Shown here piece by piece: positions 18,088 through 26,215 of a stretch of DNA of 64,000 nt (position 1 is the stretch's first letter; every line of letters starts with the position of its first letter). A program made the translations under genes and the position numbers. The notes under the pieces are model-generated. The model did no database searches. It was not told the origin of the DNA and was given only the letters and a program-made list of their open reading frames with translations. This DNA is from Massilia agilis (lineage in GTDB: Bacteria; Pseudomonadota; Gammaproteobacteria; Burkholderiales; Burkholderiaceae_D), in contig NZ_JANUHB010000007.1 of NCBI RefSeq assembly GCF_024756255.1, forward strand, positions 1 through 64,000, given 5' to 3'.

Positions 18088-19167
18088 TCAGTAGGTGTAG
18101 AACATCCGCTGGATCTCTTTGGTGTCATGCGTCCTGGTCAGCGCCAGCATCAGCAGGATGCGCGCCTTCTGCGGATTGAGCGTGTCGGACACCACGAAAT
18201 CGAGCTCGTCGTCATTCGCCTCGCCGTTGCGCGCCACGATGCCCTGGCCCACGCGGCTCGAGCGCACAATGATCACGCCTTTCTTGCGCGCCGCAACCAG
18301 CGCCGGCTTGGTGCGCGCCGGCAGGCTGCCGTCGCCGGTGCCCGCGTGGACGATGCCCACGTCGCCCTGCGCCACGAACGCATCCACTGCCGCCGTGCCC
18401 ACGTTCGCATACGAATACGCCACGTCCACCGCCGGCAGCGCGTTCAGGCTGCCCACGTCGAACTCGGTATCGACCGTGTGCTTGTGGGTCGAGGTGCGAT
18501 AGAAGTGCGCCTTGCCGCCCACGATGTAGCCCAGCATGCCCAGCTCGGTCGCCTTGAAGGTATCCGCGGTCACGGTATTGGTCTTGGTGACGTCGCGCGC
18601 GCCGTTGATCTGGTCGTTCAGCGCGACCAGCACGCCCTTGCCGACCGCTTCCTGGCTGCCGGCCAGTACCACCGCGTTGTACAGGTTGATCGGGCCGTCG
18701 GCCGAGATCGCGGTGGACGGGCGCATCGAGCCCACCAGCACCACCGGCTTCTTGCTCTTGACGACCAGGTTCAGGAAGTACGCGGTCTCTTCCAGCGTGT
18801 CGGTGCCGTGGGTGATGACGATGCCGTCCACGTTCGGCTGCGCCAGCAGGGCGTTGACGCGCTTGGCAAGCGTGAGCCAGTGCTCGTTGGTCATGCTCTC
18901 GCTGGCGATCTGGAACACCTGCTCGCCGCTCACGTTGGCCACCTTCGACAGCTCCGGCACCGCCTTGATCAGCGCCTCGACCCCGACCTTGGCGGCGGTG
19001 TAGCCCACGGTGGTGGTGCTGGTGGCGCCGGTGCCCGCGATGGTGCCGCCGGTCGCAAGGATCATCACGTTCGGCAGCTTGGCGTTCTGCGCCTGCGCGC
19101 TGGCCGACAGCAGGGCCAGGCACGCGAACAGCACCCACAGGAAGCGGGCGGTTTTTTGGTACAGCAT
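18088..19167 (-). CDS. ansB: Type II L-asparaginase, periplasmic
   Basis: This 359-residue enzyme hydrolyses asparagine, and often glutamine, to aspartate or glutamate plus ammonia. A signal peptide is seen at residues 1-26 (FLWVLFACLALLSASAQAQ). The first catalytic Thr lies in ILATGGTIAGTG, and the second Thr with Asp lies in THGTDTLEETAYF. The Lys that completes the triad is in SKKPVVLVGSMRP. The length is normal for type II enzymes. It lies 44 bases after the amidohydrolase on the same strand. Together with the nearby GltP/DctA-like symporter and GltL-like ATPase it suggests use of extracellular amides and acidic amino acids. Confidence 0.93.
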   Translation of the reverse strand: MLYQKTARFLWVLFACLALLSASAQAQNAKLPNVMILATGGTIAGTGATSTTTVGYTAAKVGVEALIKAVPELSKVANVSGEQVFQIASESMTNEHWLTLAKRVNALLAQPNVDGIVITHGTDTLEETAYFLNLVVKSKKPVVLVGSMRPSTAISADGPINLYNAVVLAGSQEAVGKGVLVALNDQINGARDVTKTNTVTADTFKATELGMLGYIVGGKAHFYRTSTHKHTVDTEFDVGSLNALPAVDVAYSYANVGTAAVDAFVAQGDVGIVHAGTGDGSLPARTKPALVAARKKGVIIVRSSRVGQGIVARNGEANDDELDFVVSDTLNPQKARILLMLALTRTHDTKEIQRMFYTY

Positions 19168-19187
19168 GGGTTTCTCCTTATTTCAGC

Positions 19188-19208
19188 GGCCGGCCTTGTG
19201 GGCCGGCC
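19188..19208 (-). terminator. GGCCGGCC stem-loop between two genes
   Basis: A perfect 8-bp stem GGCCGGCC with loop TTGTG lies between the amidohydrolase stop and the asparaginase start. No T-run is present. It may set the expression ratio inside the operon. Confidence 0.4.
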
Positions 19209-19211
19209 TGG

Positions 19212-20498
19212 TTACGGCTTCTTGTAGACGACGCCTTCCTTCATCACGAACTTCACGTGCTGCAGCAGCGCGATGTCGCGCAGCGGGTCGCCCGAGACGG
19301 CCACGATATCGGCCGCGTAGCCCGGTTCGACGGCGCCAAGGCGGCCTGCCTGGTTCAGCAGCATGGCGGCGTTCACGGTCGCGGTGCGGATCGCGTCGAT
19401 CGGCGTGAGGCCGGCTTCCACCAGGTAGGCGAACTCCTTGGCGTTTTCGCCGTGCGGGAACACGCCGGCATCGGTGCCGAACGCCATCTTCACGCCGGCC
19501 TTGTAGGCGCGCCCTGCGGTAGCCTGGATCAGCGGGCCGATCGCGGCTGCCTTGGGCTGCACCAGCGGCGAGTAGTAGCCGGGCAGCTTGGCCTTGTCCG
19601 CCACATAGCGGCCGGCCGAGATGGTGGGCACGTACCACGCGCCGGTTTTCTTGAACAGTTCGATGGCCTCGTCGTCGATGTAGGTGCCGTGCTCGATCGA
19701 GGTGACCCCGGCCCGCAGCGCGCGCTTGATGCCTTCGGCGCCGTGCGCGTGCGCGGCCACGCGAAAGCCGTAGTCCTTGGCCGTGGCGACCACGGCGCGC
19801 AGCTCGTCTTCGGTGAACTGGGCGTTTTCGCCGCTGGTCTCTTCCGAGAGCACGCCGCCGGTGGCGGTCACCTTGATCAGGTCCGCGCCTTCCTTGTAGC
19901 GTGCGCGTACGGCCTGGCGCGCTTCGTCCGGGCCCGAGATGACGCCGTCGGCCGGGCCGGGCTGGCCGAGCGCGCGCGAGAGCTTGTGCGAGTAGTCGTT
20001 GGTCGGGTCGCCGTGGCCGCCCAACGTCGAGATAATGGTGCCGGCGGTGAACATGCGCGGGCCGGGCACATCGCCCTCGGCAATCGCGCGCTTGAGCGAG
20101 ACGTTCAGGCTATCTTCGCCGCCCACGTCGCGCACGGTGGTAAAGCCGGCCAGCAGCGTGCGCTCGGCGTACTTGACCGAGCGGTAGGCGGAGTCGGCCG
20201 GGTTGGCGCTGATCTCGTCGTGCAGGGCCGCCACGCGCGGGCGCGTTTCGTGCGACAGGTGCACGTGCGCGTCGATGAAGCCGGGCAGGCAGGAGTAGCC
20301 GGACAAATCGACGTGGCCGGCGCCGCCCGCCATCGGGCCCACCGACTTGACGCTGCCGTTCTCGATCACGATCGACACCTTCTCGCGCCAGGTTCCGCTC
20401 TTCACGTCGAGCAGGCGGCCGCAGTCCACGACCGTCTGCGGCGCGGCCTGCGCGCTACCGAAAGCAAGCAGCGCGCTTGCGAGGTACAGCTTCTTCAT
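19212..20498 (-). CDS. Exported metal-dependent amidohydrolase (imidazolonepropionase/prolidase-like)
   Basis: This 428-residue TIM-barrel hydrolase has a signal peptide at residues 1-18 (MKKLYLASALLAFGSAQA). Metal motifs are seen in order: DAHVHLSHE, the bridging Lys in ADLIKVTATGG, HAHG, EHGTYIDDE and FGTDAGVFPHG. The family includes Xaa-Pro dipeptidases and organophosphate-cleaving enzymes, so a dipeptide or cyclic amide substrate is likely. It is first of a minus-strand pair with asparaginase, which suggests peptide or amide scavenging in the periplasm. Confidence 0.87.
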   Translation of the reverse strand: MKKLYLASALLAFGSAQAAPQTVVDCGRLLDVKSGTWREKVSIVIENGSVKSVGPMAGGAGHVDLSGYSCLPGFIDAHVHLSHETRPRVAALHDEISANPADSAYRSVKYAERTLLAGFTTVRDVGGEDSLNVSLKRAIAEGDVPGPRMFTAGTIISTLGGHGDPTNDYSHKLSRALGQPGPADGVISGPDEARQAVRARYKEGADLIKVTATGGVLSEETSGENAQFTEDELRAVVATAKDYGFRVAAHAHGAEGIKRALRAGVTSIEHGTYIDDEAIELFKKTGAWYVPTISAGRYVADKAKLPGYYSPLVQPKAAAIGPLIQATAGRAYKAGVKMAFGTDAGVFPHGENAKEFAYLVEAGLTPIDAIRTATVNAAMLLNQAGRLGAVEPGYAADIVAVSGDPLRDIALLQHVKFVMKEGVVYKKP

Positions 20499-20530
20499 CC
20501 GAATCTCCTTTTATCGTTCTTCTGGTCGTG

Positions 20531-20560
20531 AAAAAAGGCCTCCCATCGCTGGAAGGCCTT
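20531..20560 (-). terminator. Rho-independent terminator of the symporter gene
   Basis: Read on the minus strand, AAGGCCT and AGGCCTT pair around a 12-base loop and are followed by T's. It separates the symporter from the downstream amidohydrolase unit. Confidence 0.75.
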
Positions 20561-20585
20561 CGTGTACTTCAGCGGCAGCCGCCCT

Positions 20586-21872
20586 TTAGCGCAGCGGGGC
20601 CGTGGCAATGTCCTTGTTGGCGCCCACGCCCTCGGTCAGCTCGCCCTCCCACTTGGCGACCACCGCGGTGGCGATGCCGTTGCCGATCACGTTGGTGGCC
20701 GAACGCGCCATGTCGAGGAAGTGGTCGATGCCGAGCAGGAGCACCAGGCCCGCCTCGGGAATGTGGAACTGGCCCAGCGTGGCGGCGATCACCACCAGCG
20801 AAGCGCGCGGCACGCCGGCCATGCCCTTGGAGGTCAGCATCAGCACCAGCATCATCACCAGCTGGTCCGACAGCGGAATGTGGATGCCGTAGGCCTGGGC
20901 GATGAACACGGTCGCGAAGGTGCAGTACATCATCGAGCCGTCGAGATTGAACGAGTAACCGATCGGCAGCACGAACGCGGCCAGGCGGTTCTTCACGCCC
21001 CAGCGCTCCAGGCCTTCCAGGGTTTTCGGGAACGCCGCTTCCGACGACGCGCACGAGAACGCGATCAGGGTCGGCTCGCGCAGCTCGGCCAGCAGCTTGA
21101 GGATGCGCGGGCCGACGAACAAAATGCCGGCCAGCGTCAGCAGCACCCACAAGAGGCCGATGCCGAGGTAGAACTCGCCCATGAACACGCCGTAGGTCGA
21201 GAGCACCTTGACGCCGCTCTTGGCGATCACGCCGGCCACCGCCGCGAACACGGCCACCGGGGCGAAGTTCATCACGTAGCCGGTCACCTTGAGCATGACG
21301 TGTGCGACACCGTCGATTGCGTCGATCAGCGCGTTGGCGCGCGCGCCAACAGCGGCGGCGCCGGTGCCGAAGAAGATCGAGAAGATCACGATCTGCAGGA
21401 TCTCGTTCTTGGCCATGCCGTCCGCGATCGAGGTCGGCACCAGGTGGGTGACGAACTCCTTGAGCGTGAGGCCGGACGCCGAAATGCCCGACGAGGCCGT
21501 GGACGCCGGCAGCACATCGGCTGCCTGCTGCGCCGCCATATGCAACGCATCGCCCGGGCGGAAGATGTTCACCAGGATCAGGCCGAGCGTGAGCGAGATG
21601 ATCGAGGCGATGATGAACCAGCCCAGCGCCTTCACGCCGATGCGACCCACTTCCTTGGCGTCGCCCATCTTGGCGATGCCGACCACCAGCGTGGCGAACA
21701 CCAGCGGCGCGATGATCATCTTGATCAGGCGGAGGAACAGGGTGGTCACCAGCGACATCGCGTCGGCAAAGCCGTTCGGGTTCGCGACATTGGTATTGAC
21801 GCCGTAACCGACGGCGATACCGAGGACGAGGCCGACTAGGATGTAGGTGGTCAGGCGGTTTCGATTATTCAT
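20586..21872 (-). CDS. Dicarboxylate/amino acid:cation symporter (DAACS, GltP/DctA family)
   Basis: This 428-residue inner-membrane carrier takes up glutamate, aspartate or C4-dicarboxylates with protons or sodium. Seen: the family block RLIKMIIAPLVFATLVVGIA, the re-entrant loop serine-rich motif SCASSEAAFPKT, the substrate-site helix IGYSFNLDGSMMYCTFATVF and the final NVIGNGIATAVVAKWEGEL. ATG 21872 follows AGGAAG at good spacing; the frame runs upstream to 21950 without support. It lies next to asparaginase on the same strand, which fits aspartate or glutamate uptake, but the family alone does not settle the substrate. Confidence 0.9.
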   Translation of the reverse strand: MNNRNRLTTYILVGLVLGIAVGYGVNTNVANPNGFADAMSLVTTLFLRLIKMIIAPLVFATLVVGIAKMGDAKEVGRIGVKALGWFIIASIISLTLGLILVNIFRPGDALHMAAQQAADVLPASTASSGISASGLTLKEFVTHLVPTSIADGMAKNEILQIVIFSIFFGTGAAAVGARANALIDAIDGVAHVMLKVTGYVMNFAPVAVFAAVAGVIAKSGVKVLSTYGVFMGEFYLGIGLLWVLLTLAGILFVGPRILKLLAELREPTLIAFSCASSEAAFPKTLEGLERWGVKNRLAAFVLPIGYSFNLDGSMMYCTFATVFIAQAYGIHIPLSDQLVMMLVLMLTSKGMAGVPRASLVVIAATLGQFHIPEAGLVLLLGIDHFLDMARSATNVIGNGIATAVVAKWEGELTEGVGANKDIATAPLR

Positions 21873-22099
21873 ATGCTGCTTCCTGTAAGAGCCGGCCGAT
21901 GGTGTCTCCACTGCCGGGTTTTCGTCCTGCACCGCTCGTTTATCGTGCAAAATAGCAGTGTTTATATCAGCGAGTTGCCAGTATTAGTTCTGATTGTATT
22001 GGCAAGTTCCGCAGTATCCTTGGCGCAGATGGTGCTGTCAAGCATGCCCGCCGGGTATGCGACAACAGGCCGCGGGCGCTTTGCCGCAGACGGAAAAAC

Positions 22100-22825
22100 A
22101 TGATCGAAATTGACAGTGTGAGCAAGTGGTACGGGGCTTTCCAGGTGCTCAGCGAGTGCAGCACGCACGTTGCGCGCGGTGACGTGGTGGTGGTGTGCGG
22201 CCCGTCCGGCTCCGGCAAGTCCACGCTGATCAAGACGGTCAACGGGCTCGAGCCGTTCCAGCAGGGTTCGTTGCGGGTGGATGGCATTTCGGTCGGCGAC
22301 CCGAAGACCGACCTGCCCCGGTTGCGCGCCAGGATCGGCATGGTGTTCCAGAACTTCGAGCTGTTCCCGCACCTGTCGGTACGCGAGAACCTGACGCTCG
22401 CGCAGGTGAAGGTACTGGGCCGCAGCATGGACGAAGCGACCGCCAGCGGGCTCAAATACCTCGACCGCGTTGGCCTGCTCAAGCACCAGGACAAATTTCC
22501 GAGCCAGCTGTCGGGTGGGCAGCAGCAGCGCGTGGCGATTGCGCGCGCGCTGGCGATGGACCCGATCGCGATGCTGTTCGACGAGCCGACCTCCGCGCTC
22601 GACCCCGAGATGATCAACGAGGTGCTCGACGTGATGGTGGGCCTGGCGCAGGAAGGCATGACCATGATGGTGGTGACGCACGAGATGGGCTTTGCGCGCA
22701 AGGTGGCGGACCGGATCGTGTTCATGGACCACGGCCGGATTGTCGAGGACACGCCAAAGGACGAGTTTTTCAGTACGCCCCGGTCGGAGCGCGCGCGCGA
22801 CTTCCTGGCGCGGATCATCCACTAG
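22100..22825 (+). CDS. Amino acid ABC transporter ATPase (GltL/GlnQ type), orphan
   Basis: This 241-residue ATPase energises polar amino acid import. Seen: Walker A GPSGSGKST at residues about 36-44, the Q-loop in MVFQNFELFPHLSV, the signature LSGGQQQRVAIARALAMDP, Walker B MLFDEPTSALDPE and the switch His in VVTHEMGF. The length is complete. No binding protein or permease lies beside it, which is unusual because these genes normally sit in one operon. It is divergent from the symporter gene. It may serve a transporter encoded elsewhere. Confidence 0.9.
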   Translation: MIEIDSVSKWYGAFQVLSECSTHVARGDVVVVCGPSGSGKSTLIKTVNGLEPFQQGSLRVDGISVGDPKTDLPRLRARIGMVFQNFELFPHLSVRENLTLAQVKVLGRSMDEATASGLKYLDRVGLLKHQDKFPSQLSGGQQQRVAIARALAMDPIAMLFDEPTSALDPEMINEVLDVMVGLAQEGMTMMVVTHEMGFARKVADRIVFMDHGRIVEDTPKDEFFSTPRSERARDFLARIIH

Positions 22826-22833
22826 TAGCGCCC

Positions 22834-22905
22834 GTAGGGTGGGCTCTTGAGCCCACGCGTGACGCGCCGCGTGATTGACCGCGTGGGCACAAGTGCCCAC
22901 CCTAC
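22834..22905. repeat. Family 2 intergenic palindrome, copy 2
   Basis: GTAGGGTGGGCTCTTGAGCC... pairs with ...GTGCCCACCCTAC. It lies between the convergent gltL-like and gntR genes and probably doubles as a transcription barrier. Confidence 0.8.
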
Positions 22906-22908
22906 ACG

Positions 22909-23664
22909 TTATTCGCTCGCTTGACCGCGCTCGCCCGCGAAGTATTCGTGGTCGGTGGTCAGCACCCACGAATGCCGCAGCTCGACCACCTCGTCGCGGA
23001 ACGAGAGCGCGCGGCGCACGATGTGCAGGAGCGGCGTGCCCTGGTCGAGCGACAGCAGTTCGGCCACCTCGGCGTTGGCGCCTTCCGCGTCCAGCCGCTC
23101 TTCGGTGCGCAGCACGGCCACGCCAAAGCTGTCCTGGTAGAGCTGGTACAAGGTGGTGCGGCGCTCGCGCAGCTGGAATTCGGTCAGGCCGGGGAAGAAG
23201 CGCTCGGGCAGCACGATCTGGTCCACGATCACCGGCCGTCCCGAAAGGCTCAGGCGGTTCACGATGCGCAGCACTTTGGAGCCCTTGCCGATGCCGAGCC
23301 GGCGCGCGCTGTCGGCGTCCGCCTTTTCCCTGGACAGGCTGATGAACTCGACCTTCGGATATTCCTTCTGCCCGGTCTTGGGGCAGATGTGGAAGAATCC
23401 GAACATGTAGCGGTCCTGGCTGTGCGAGGCGACGAAGGTGCCGCGCCCCTGGTGCCGGATCAGGATGTTCTCGGCGGTCAGTTCGTCCACCGCCTTGCGC
23501 AAGGTGCCCACCGAGACGCCGTAGCGCTCGCACAGGCGTTTTTCGGCCGGGATCATGTCGCCGGCCTTCCATTCGCCGTCGCGCAGGGATTCCATCAGCT
23601 TGTGCTTGACTTCGCGGTACAAGGGCAGGCCCAGGGCGACGTCCGAACGAAAAAGTTGTTGCAT
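22909..23664 (-). CDS. GntR/HutC-family (UTRA) transcriptional regulator, likely sulfonate regulon controller
   Basis: This 251-residue regulator has a winged-helix DNA-binding domain at residues about 13-80 (IPAEKRLCERYGVSVGTLRKAVDEL, then the wing HQGRGTFVA). The UTRA effector domain fills the rest (SVLRIVNRL-like block, LYQLYQDSFGV, PLLHIVRRALS). UTRA domains bind small metabolites such as sugars, amino acids or organic acids. A TCA-N-CTAG-N-TGA site lies 83 bases before its start, and three more lie ahead of the suyAB copies and the importer-slcC-comC unit. I infer that this protein binds them and controls itself. Whether it activates or represses is unknown. Confidence 0.85.
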   Translation of the reverse strand: MQQLFRSDVALGLPLYREVKHKLMESLRDGEWKAGDMIPAEKRLCERYGVSVGTLRKAVDELTAENILIRHQGRGTFVASHSQDRYMFGFFHICPKTGQKEYPKVEFISLSREKADADSARRLGIGKGSKVLRIVNRLSLSGRPVIVDQIVLPERFFPGLTEFQLRERRTTLYQLYQDSFGVAVLRTEERLDAEGANAEVAELLSLDQGTPLLHIVRRALSFRDEVVELRHSWVLTTDHEYFAGERGQASE

Positions 23665-23703
23665 GAGATGTTTGCCGGCAGGTAGATAAGGTCAGTTGAC
23701 CGC

Positions 23704-23712
23704 ATCATAGCA
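23704..23712 (-). promoter_or_regulatory. Extended -10 promoter of the gntR gene
   Basis: On the minus strand TGC-TATGAT forms a good extended -10 element. No -35 is visible at the usual distance (CCCCCG is there). The operator lies further upstream at 23747-23758. Confidence 0.5.
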
Positions 23713-23746
23713 AATACACGCCCGTCCGGGGGTTAATTCATGCAGA

Positions 23747-23758
23747 TCACCTAGTTGA
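23747..23758. promoter_or_regulatory. Putative GntR operator, site 4 (TCACCTAGTTGA)
   Basis: It matches TCA-N-CTAG-N-TGA in all ten fixed positions. It lies upstream of gntR, which suggests autoregulation. Confidence 0.65.
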
Positions 23759-23791
23759 ATTGCTGGCGCTGTGGGCCGGCGTACACAAGCG

Positions 23792-24670
23792 CTACGCCTG
23801 GCAGAACGCCAGCAGGGTCTGGACGGCTTCGGTCCGGTACTTCTGCCTGTGCAGCAGGATGTGGAACGAGCGCGTGAGCGTGAGGTAGGGCGTGTCGAGC
23901 ATGACCAGGTTGCCGCGCTCGATTGCCCCCTGCAGCGCGAGCTTGGGCAGGCAGGAGATGCCGATCCCGGCCTCCACCGCGCGCTTGATCGCTTCGCTGC
24001 CGCCCAGGTCCATGGCCAGCTTGATGTCGCCCAGCTGGCTGGTCAAGAGCTGCTCGACCACCTCGCGCGTGCCCGAGCCGCGCTCGCGCAGGATCCACCC
24101 GGCTTCGCGCAGCGCCTCGGGCGTCGCGGCGCCGGGCCGGGCGAGCGGGCTGTCCGGGCGCGCGCAGATCGCCAGCTCGTCGGCGCGCCAGAAGATGGCC
24201 TCGATGTCGGCATCCATGCACGGCCCTTCGACAAAGCCGACGTCCACCTCGAACGCGAGCACCTTCTGCATCACGTGCCGCGTGTTGCCCACGTCGAGCT
24301 CGATCCGGCTGCCGGGGCGCTGCTCGCGAAAGCGCCCGATCAGCTGCGGCAGCAGGTAGTTGCCGATGGTGGAGCTGGCGGCCAGCCGCAGGTCCACCGA
24401 GCGGCCGTCCTTGCGGAACAGCTGCTCCATCTCGTGCGCGCGTTCGATCATCTCCACCGCCTGCGCGTAGAGCGCGCGCCCGTCGTCGTTGAGCGAAAGG
24501 CGCTTGCCCACGCGGTCGAACAGGCGGGTGCCGAGCTGGCTTTCGAAATCGGCCAGCGCCATGCTCGCCGCCGATTGCGTCATGCCGATCGCGGCCGCGG
24601 CCTGGGTCACGCTGCCCTTTTGCGCGGTGGCGACGAACACTTCGATCTGCCTGAGAGTGGTGCGCAGCAT
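23792..24670 (-). CDS. LysR-family regulator, YeiE-like
   Basis: This 292-residue LysR protein has an N-terminal winged helix (residues 1-65; VTQAAAAIGMTQSAASMALADFE is the recognition region in two parts) and a C-terminal effector domain (VDLRLAASSTIGNYLLPQLI). It is divergent from the YeiH-family gene with 105 bases between starts. This arrangement matches enterobacterial YeiE-YeiH, where YeiE responds to sulfite. A palindrome TGATTAATCA lies in the shared promoter. I infer that it controls the exporter when sulfite is released from sulfonates. Confidence 0.87.
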   Translation of the reverse strand: MLRTTLRQIEVFVATAQKGSVTQAAAAIGMTQSAASMALADFESQLGTRLFDRVGKRLSLNDDGRALYAQAVEMIERAHEMEQLFRKDGRSVDLRLAASSTIGNYLLPQLIGRFREQRPGSRIELDVGNTRHVMQKVLAFEVDVGFVEGPCMDADIEAIFWRADELAICARPDSPLARPGAATPEALREAGWILRERGSGTREVVEQLLTSQLGDIKLAMDLGGSEAIKRAVEAGIGISCLPKLALQGAIERGNLVMLDTPYLTLTRSFHILLHRQKYRTEAVQTLLAFCQA

Positions 24671-24688
24671 CCTCTATATCACTTATGC

Positions 24689-24698
24689 TGATTAATCA
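24689..24698. promoter_or_regulatory. Putative LysR operator TGATTAATCA
   Basis: A perfect 10-bp palindrome lies between the divergent lysR and yeiH genes, 19 bases before the TATAAT of yeiH at 24718-24723, so it covers the -35 region. The -35 itself is poor, which fits activation by LysR. Confidence 0.5.
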
Positions 24699-24717
24699 TA
24701 TCAATATTACTCGTTTT

Positions 24718-24723
24718 TATAAT
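24718..24723 (+). promoter_or_regulatory. -10 box of the yeiH gene
   Basis: Perfect TATAAT, 52 bases before the start codon at 24776. No good -35 is seen; the LysR palindrome occupies that place. Confidence 0.5.
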
Positions 24724-24775
24724 AAAAGGCAGCGGCGTACTGTTGGTGCTCGGTTTCATCACGGAGAGCACAACA

Positions 24776-25798
24776 ATGACAACTTCGCCCATTCGTCCCG
24801 CCCCGTTCGCCCTCGGGCTGGCGCTGGCCGGCGCCATTGCCGCCGCCAGCATCTGGGGCGCGGGGCTGCCGGCCGTGCAGCACCTTGGCATTTCGGCACT
24901 CACGCTGGCCATCGTGATCGGCATTGCGTTGGGCAACACGGTGTTCCCGCGCGTGGCGCCGTTCAGCGCGGACGGCGTGGAGTTCGCCAAGGCCAAACTG
25001 CTGCGCCTGGGGATCATCCTGTACGGCTTTCGCATCACCTTCCAGGAGATCGGGCACATCGGCTGGGCTGGCATCCTGATCGACCTGTTGATCATCGCTA
25101 CCACCTTCACGCTGGCGGTGCAGCTGGGCACCCGCGTGTTCGGGCTGGACAAGCAGACCGCCATGCTGATCGGCGCCGGCAGCTCGATCTGCGGCGCGGC
25201 AGCCGTGATGGCAACCGAGCCGGTGGTGCGCGGCCAGGCGCACAAGGTGTCGGTGGCGGTGGCCACCGTGGTCATCTTCGGTACGCTGGGCATGTTCGTG
25301 TATCCGCTGCTGTACCCGCACCTGGGCCTGTCCGAGACTGCGTACGGCCTGTATGCCGGTTCCACCATCCACGAGGTGGCACAGGTGGTGGTGGCCGGGC
25401 GCTCGGTGAGCGAGCAGGCGGCCTCGTTCGCCGTGATCGAAAAAATGCTGCGGGTGATGATGCTGGCCCCGTTCCTGGTCATCCTGAGCAGCCGCATCGG
25501 CAACGAAGGCGGCGCCGGCGCGGCCAAGCGCAAGATCACGATCCCCTGGTTTGCCGTGCTGTTCATCGTGGCCGCCGGCGTGAACTCGCTGCACCTGCTG
25601 CCGGCCGGGCTGGTGGCCGCCATCCTGCAGGTCGATACCGTGCTGCTGGCGATGGCGATGGCCGCGCTGGGCCTGCGTACCCATGTGGGCGCGGTGCAGC
25701 AAGCGGGCGCCAAGCCTATCCTGTTGGCAAGTATCCTGTTCCTGTTCCTGATGACCGGCGGGTATGTGATCAATCGCTTCATTACCGCCATTGTTTGA
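24776..25798 (+). CDS. yeiH: YeiH-family putative sulfite/sulfate exporter
   Basis: This 340-residue membrane protein has about ten helices and belongs to the YeiH (UPF0324, putative sulfate exporter) family. Seen: the family core LLRLGIILYGFRITFQEI, the repeat-like GAGSSICGAAAVMATEPVV and GLYAGSTIHEVAQVVVAG. The fixed His-Glu in the second half is typical. ATG 24776 has GGAGAG upstream; the frame runs back to 24743. With the divergent YeiE-like LysR and the suyAB genes starting 100 bases after its stop, sulfite export during sulfolactate breakdown is the likely job (inference). Confidence 0.87.
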   Translation: MTTSPIRPAPFALGLALAGAIAAASIWGAGLPAVQHLGISALTLAIVIGIALGNTVFPRVAPFSADGVEFAKAKLLRLGIILYGFRITFQEIGHIGWAGILIDLLIIATTFTLAVQLGTRVFGLDKQTAMLIGAGSSICGAAAVMATEPVVRGQAHKVSVAVATVVIFGTLGMFVYPLLYPHLGLSETAYGLYAGSTIHEVAQVVVAGRSVSEQAASFAVIEKMLRVMMLAPFLVILSSRIGNEGGAGAAKRKITIPWFAVLFIVAAGVNSLHLLPAGLVAAILQVDTVLLAMAMAALGLRTHVGAVQQAGAKPILLASILFLFLMTGGYVINRFITAIV

Positions 25799-25806
25799 GC
25801 CTGAAA

Positions 25807-25818
25807 TCATCTAGATGA
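25807..25818. promoter_or_regulatory. Putative GntR operator, site 1 (TCATCTAGATGA)
   Basis: The core of a perfect 14-bp palindrome ATCATCTAGATGAT (25806-25819). It ends 5 bases before the -35 box of the suyAB copy 1 promoter. Confidence 0.7.
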
Positions 25819-25823
25819 TATGG

Positions 25824-25853
25824 TTGACAGCACGCGAAACGCTGCGCTAGGAT
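25824..25853 (+). promoter_or_regulatory. Promoter of suyAB copy 1
   Basis: TTGACA (25824-25829), 18-base spacer, TAGGAT (25848-25853). The operator abuts it upstream, a position that usually suits an activator near -45 to -50 but does not exclude repression. Confidence 0.65.
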
Positions 25854-25897
25854 GGTCTTGAGCTAGTCGTGTTGGACCTGAAAACGAGGAGACAAAA

Positions 25898-26179
25898 ATG
25901 ATTCACTTTGTGGTGCACGAAGATGGAGATTCCGTGGGGACCGTGGTGGTCGAGGGCGTCACTGCCGGCACGCCGCTGAACGGCTGGGTGATGGAGCCGG
26001 ACCACGTGATCGAGATGCGTACGGTGAGCGATATCCCGATCGGTCACAAGATCGCGCTCAAGGACCTGCAGCCGGGCGACACCGTCATCAAGTACGGCGT
26101 GGACATCGGCAAGGTGATCGCGCCGATCAAGGCCGGCGAACACCTGCACGTCCACAACGTCAAGACCAAGCGCTGGTAA
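25898..26179 (+). CDS. suyA: (2R)-sulfolactate sulfo-lyase small subunit, copy 1
   Basis: This 93-residue protein is a SAF-domain subunit of the UxaA family. It begins MIHFVVHEDGDSVGTVVVEG and ends HLHVHNVKTKRW. Paired with SuyB it splits (R)-sulfolactate to pyruvate and sulfite in the cytoplasm. Size and sequence fit SuyA (about 92 residues) rather than the domain of full-length altronate or galactarate dehydratases. Ribosome site GAGGAGA precedes ATG 25898. It lies 36 bases before suyB. By eye it is about 80% identical to copy 2 at 42.6 kb. Confidence 0.87.
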   Translation: MIHFVVHEDGDSVGTVVVEGVTAGTPLNGWVMEPDHVIEMRTVSDIPIGHKIALKDLQPGDTVIKYGVDIGKVIAPIKAGEHLHVHNVKTKRW

Positions 26180-26215
26180 GCCGCGGGGCCGCACAAACGC
26201 ATCAAGGAGACAGAC

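Noticed and set aside
21962..22099. A short gene or riboswitch between the symporter and the orphan ATPase
   Set aside because: Only a loose TTGCCA/TGGCAA inverted pair is seen and no frame with a ribosome site; it is probably just a divergent promoter region.
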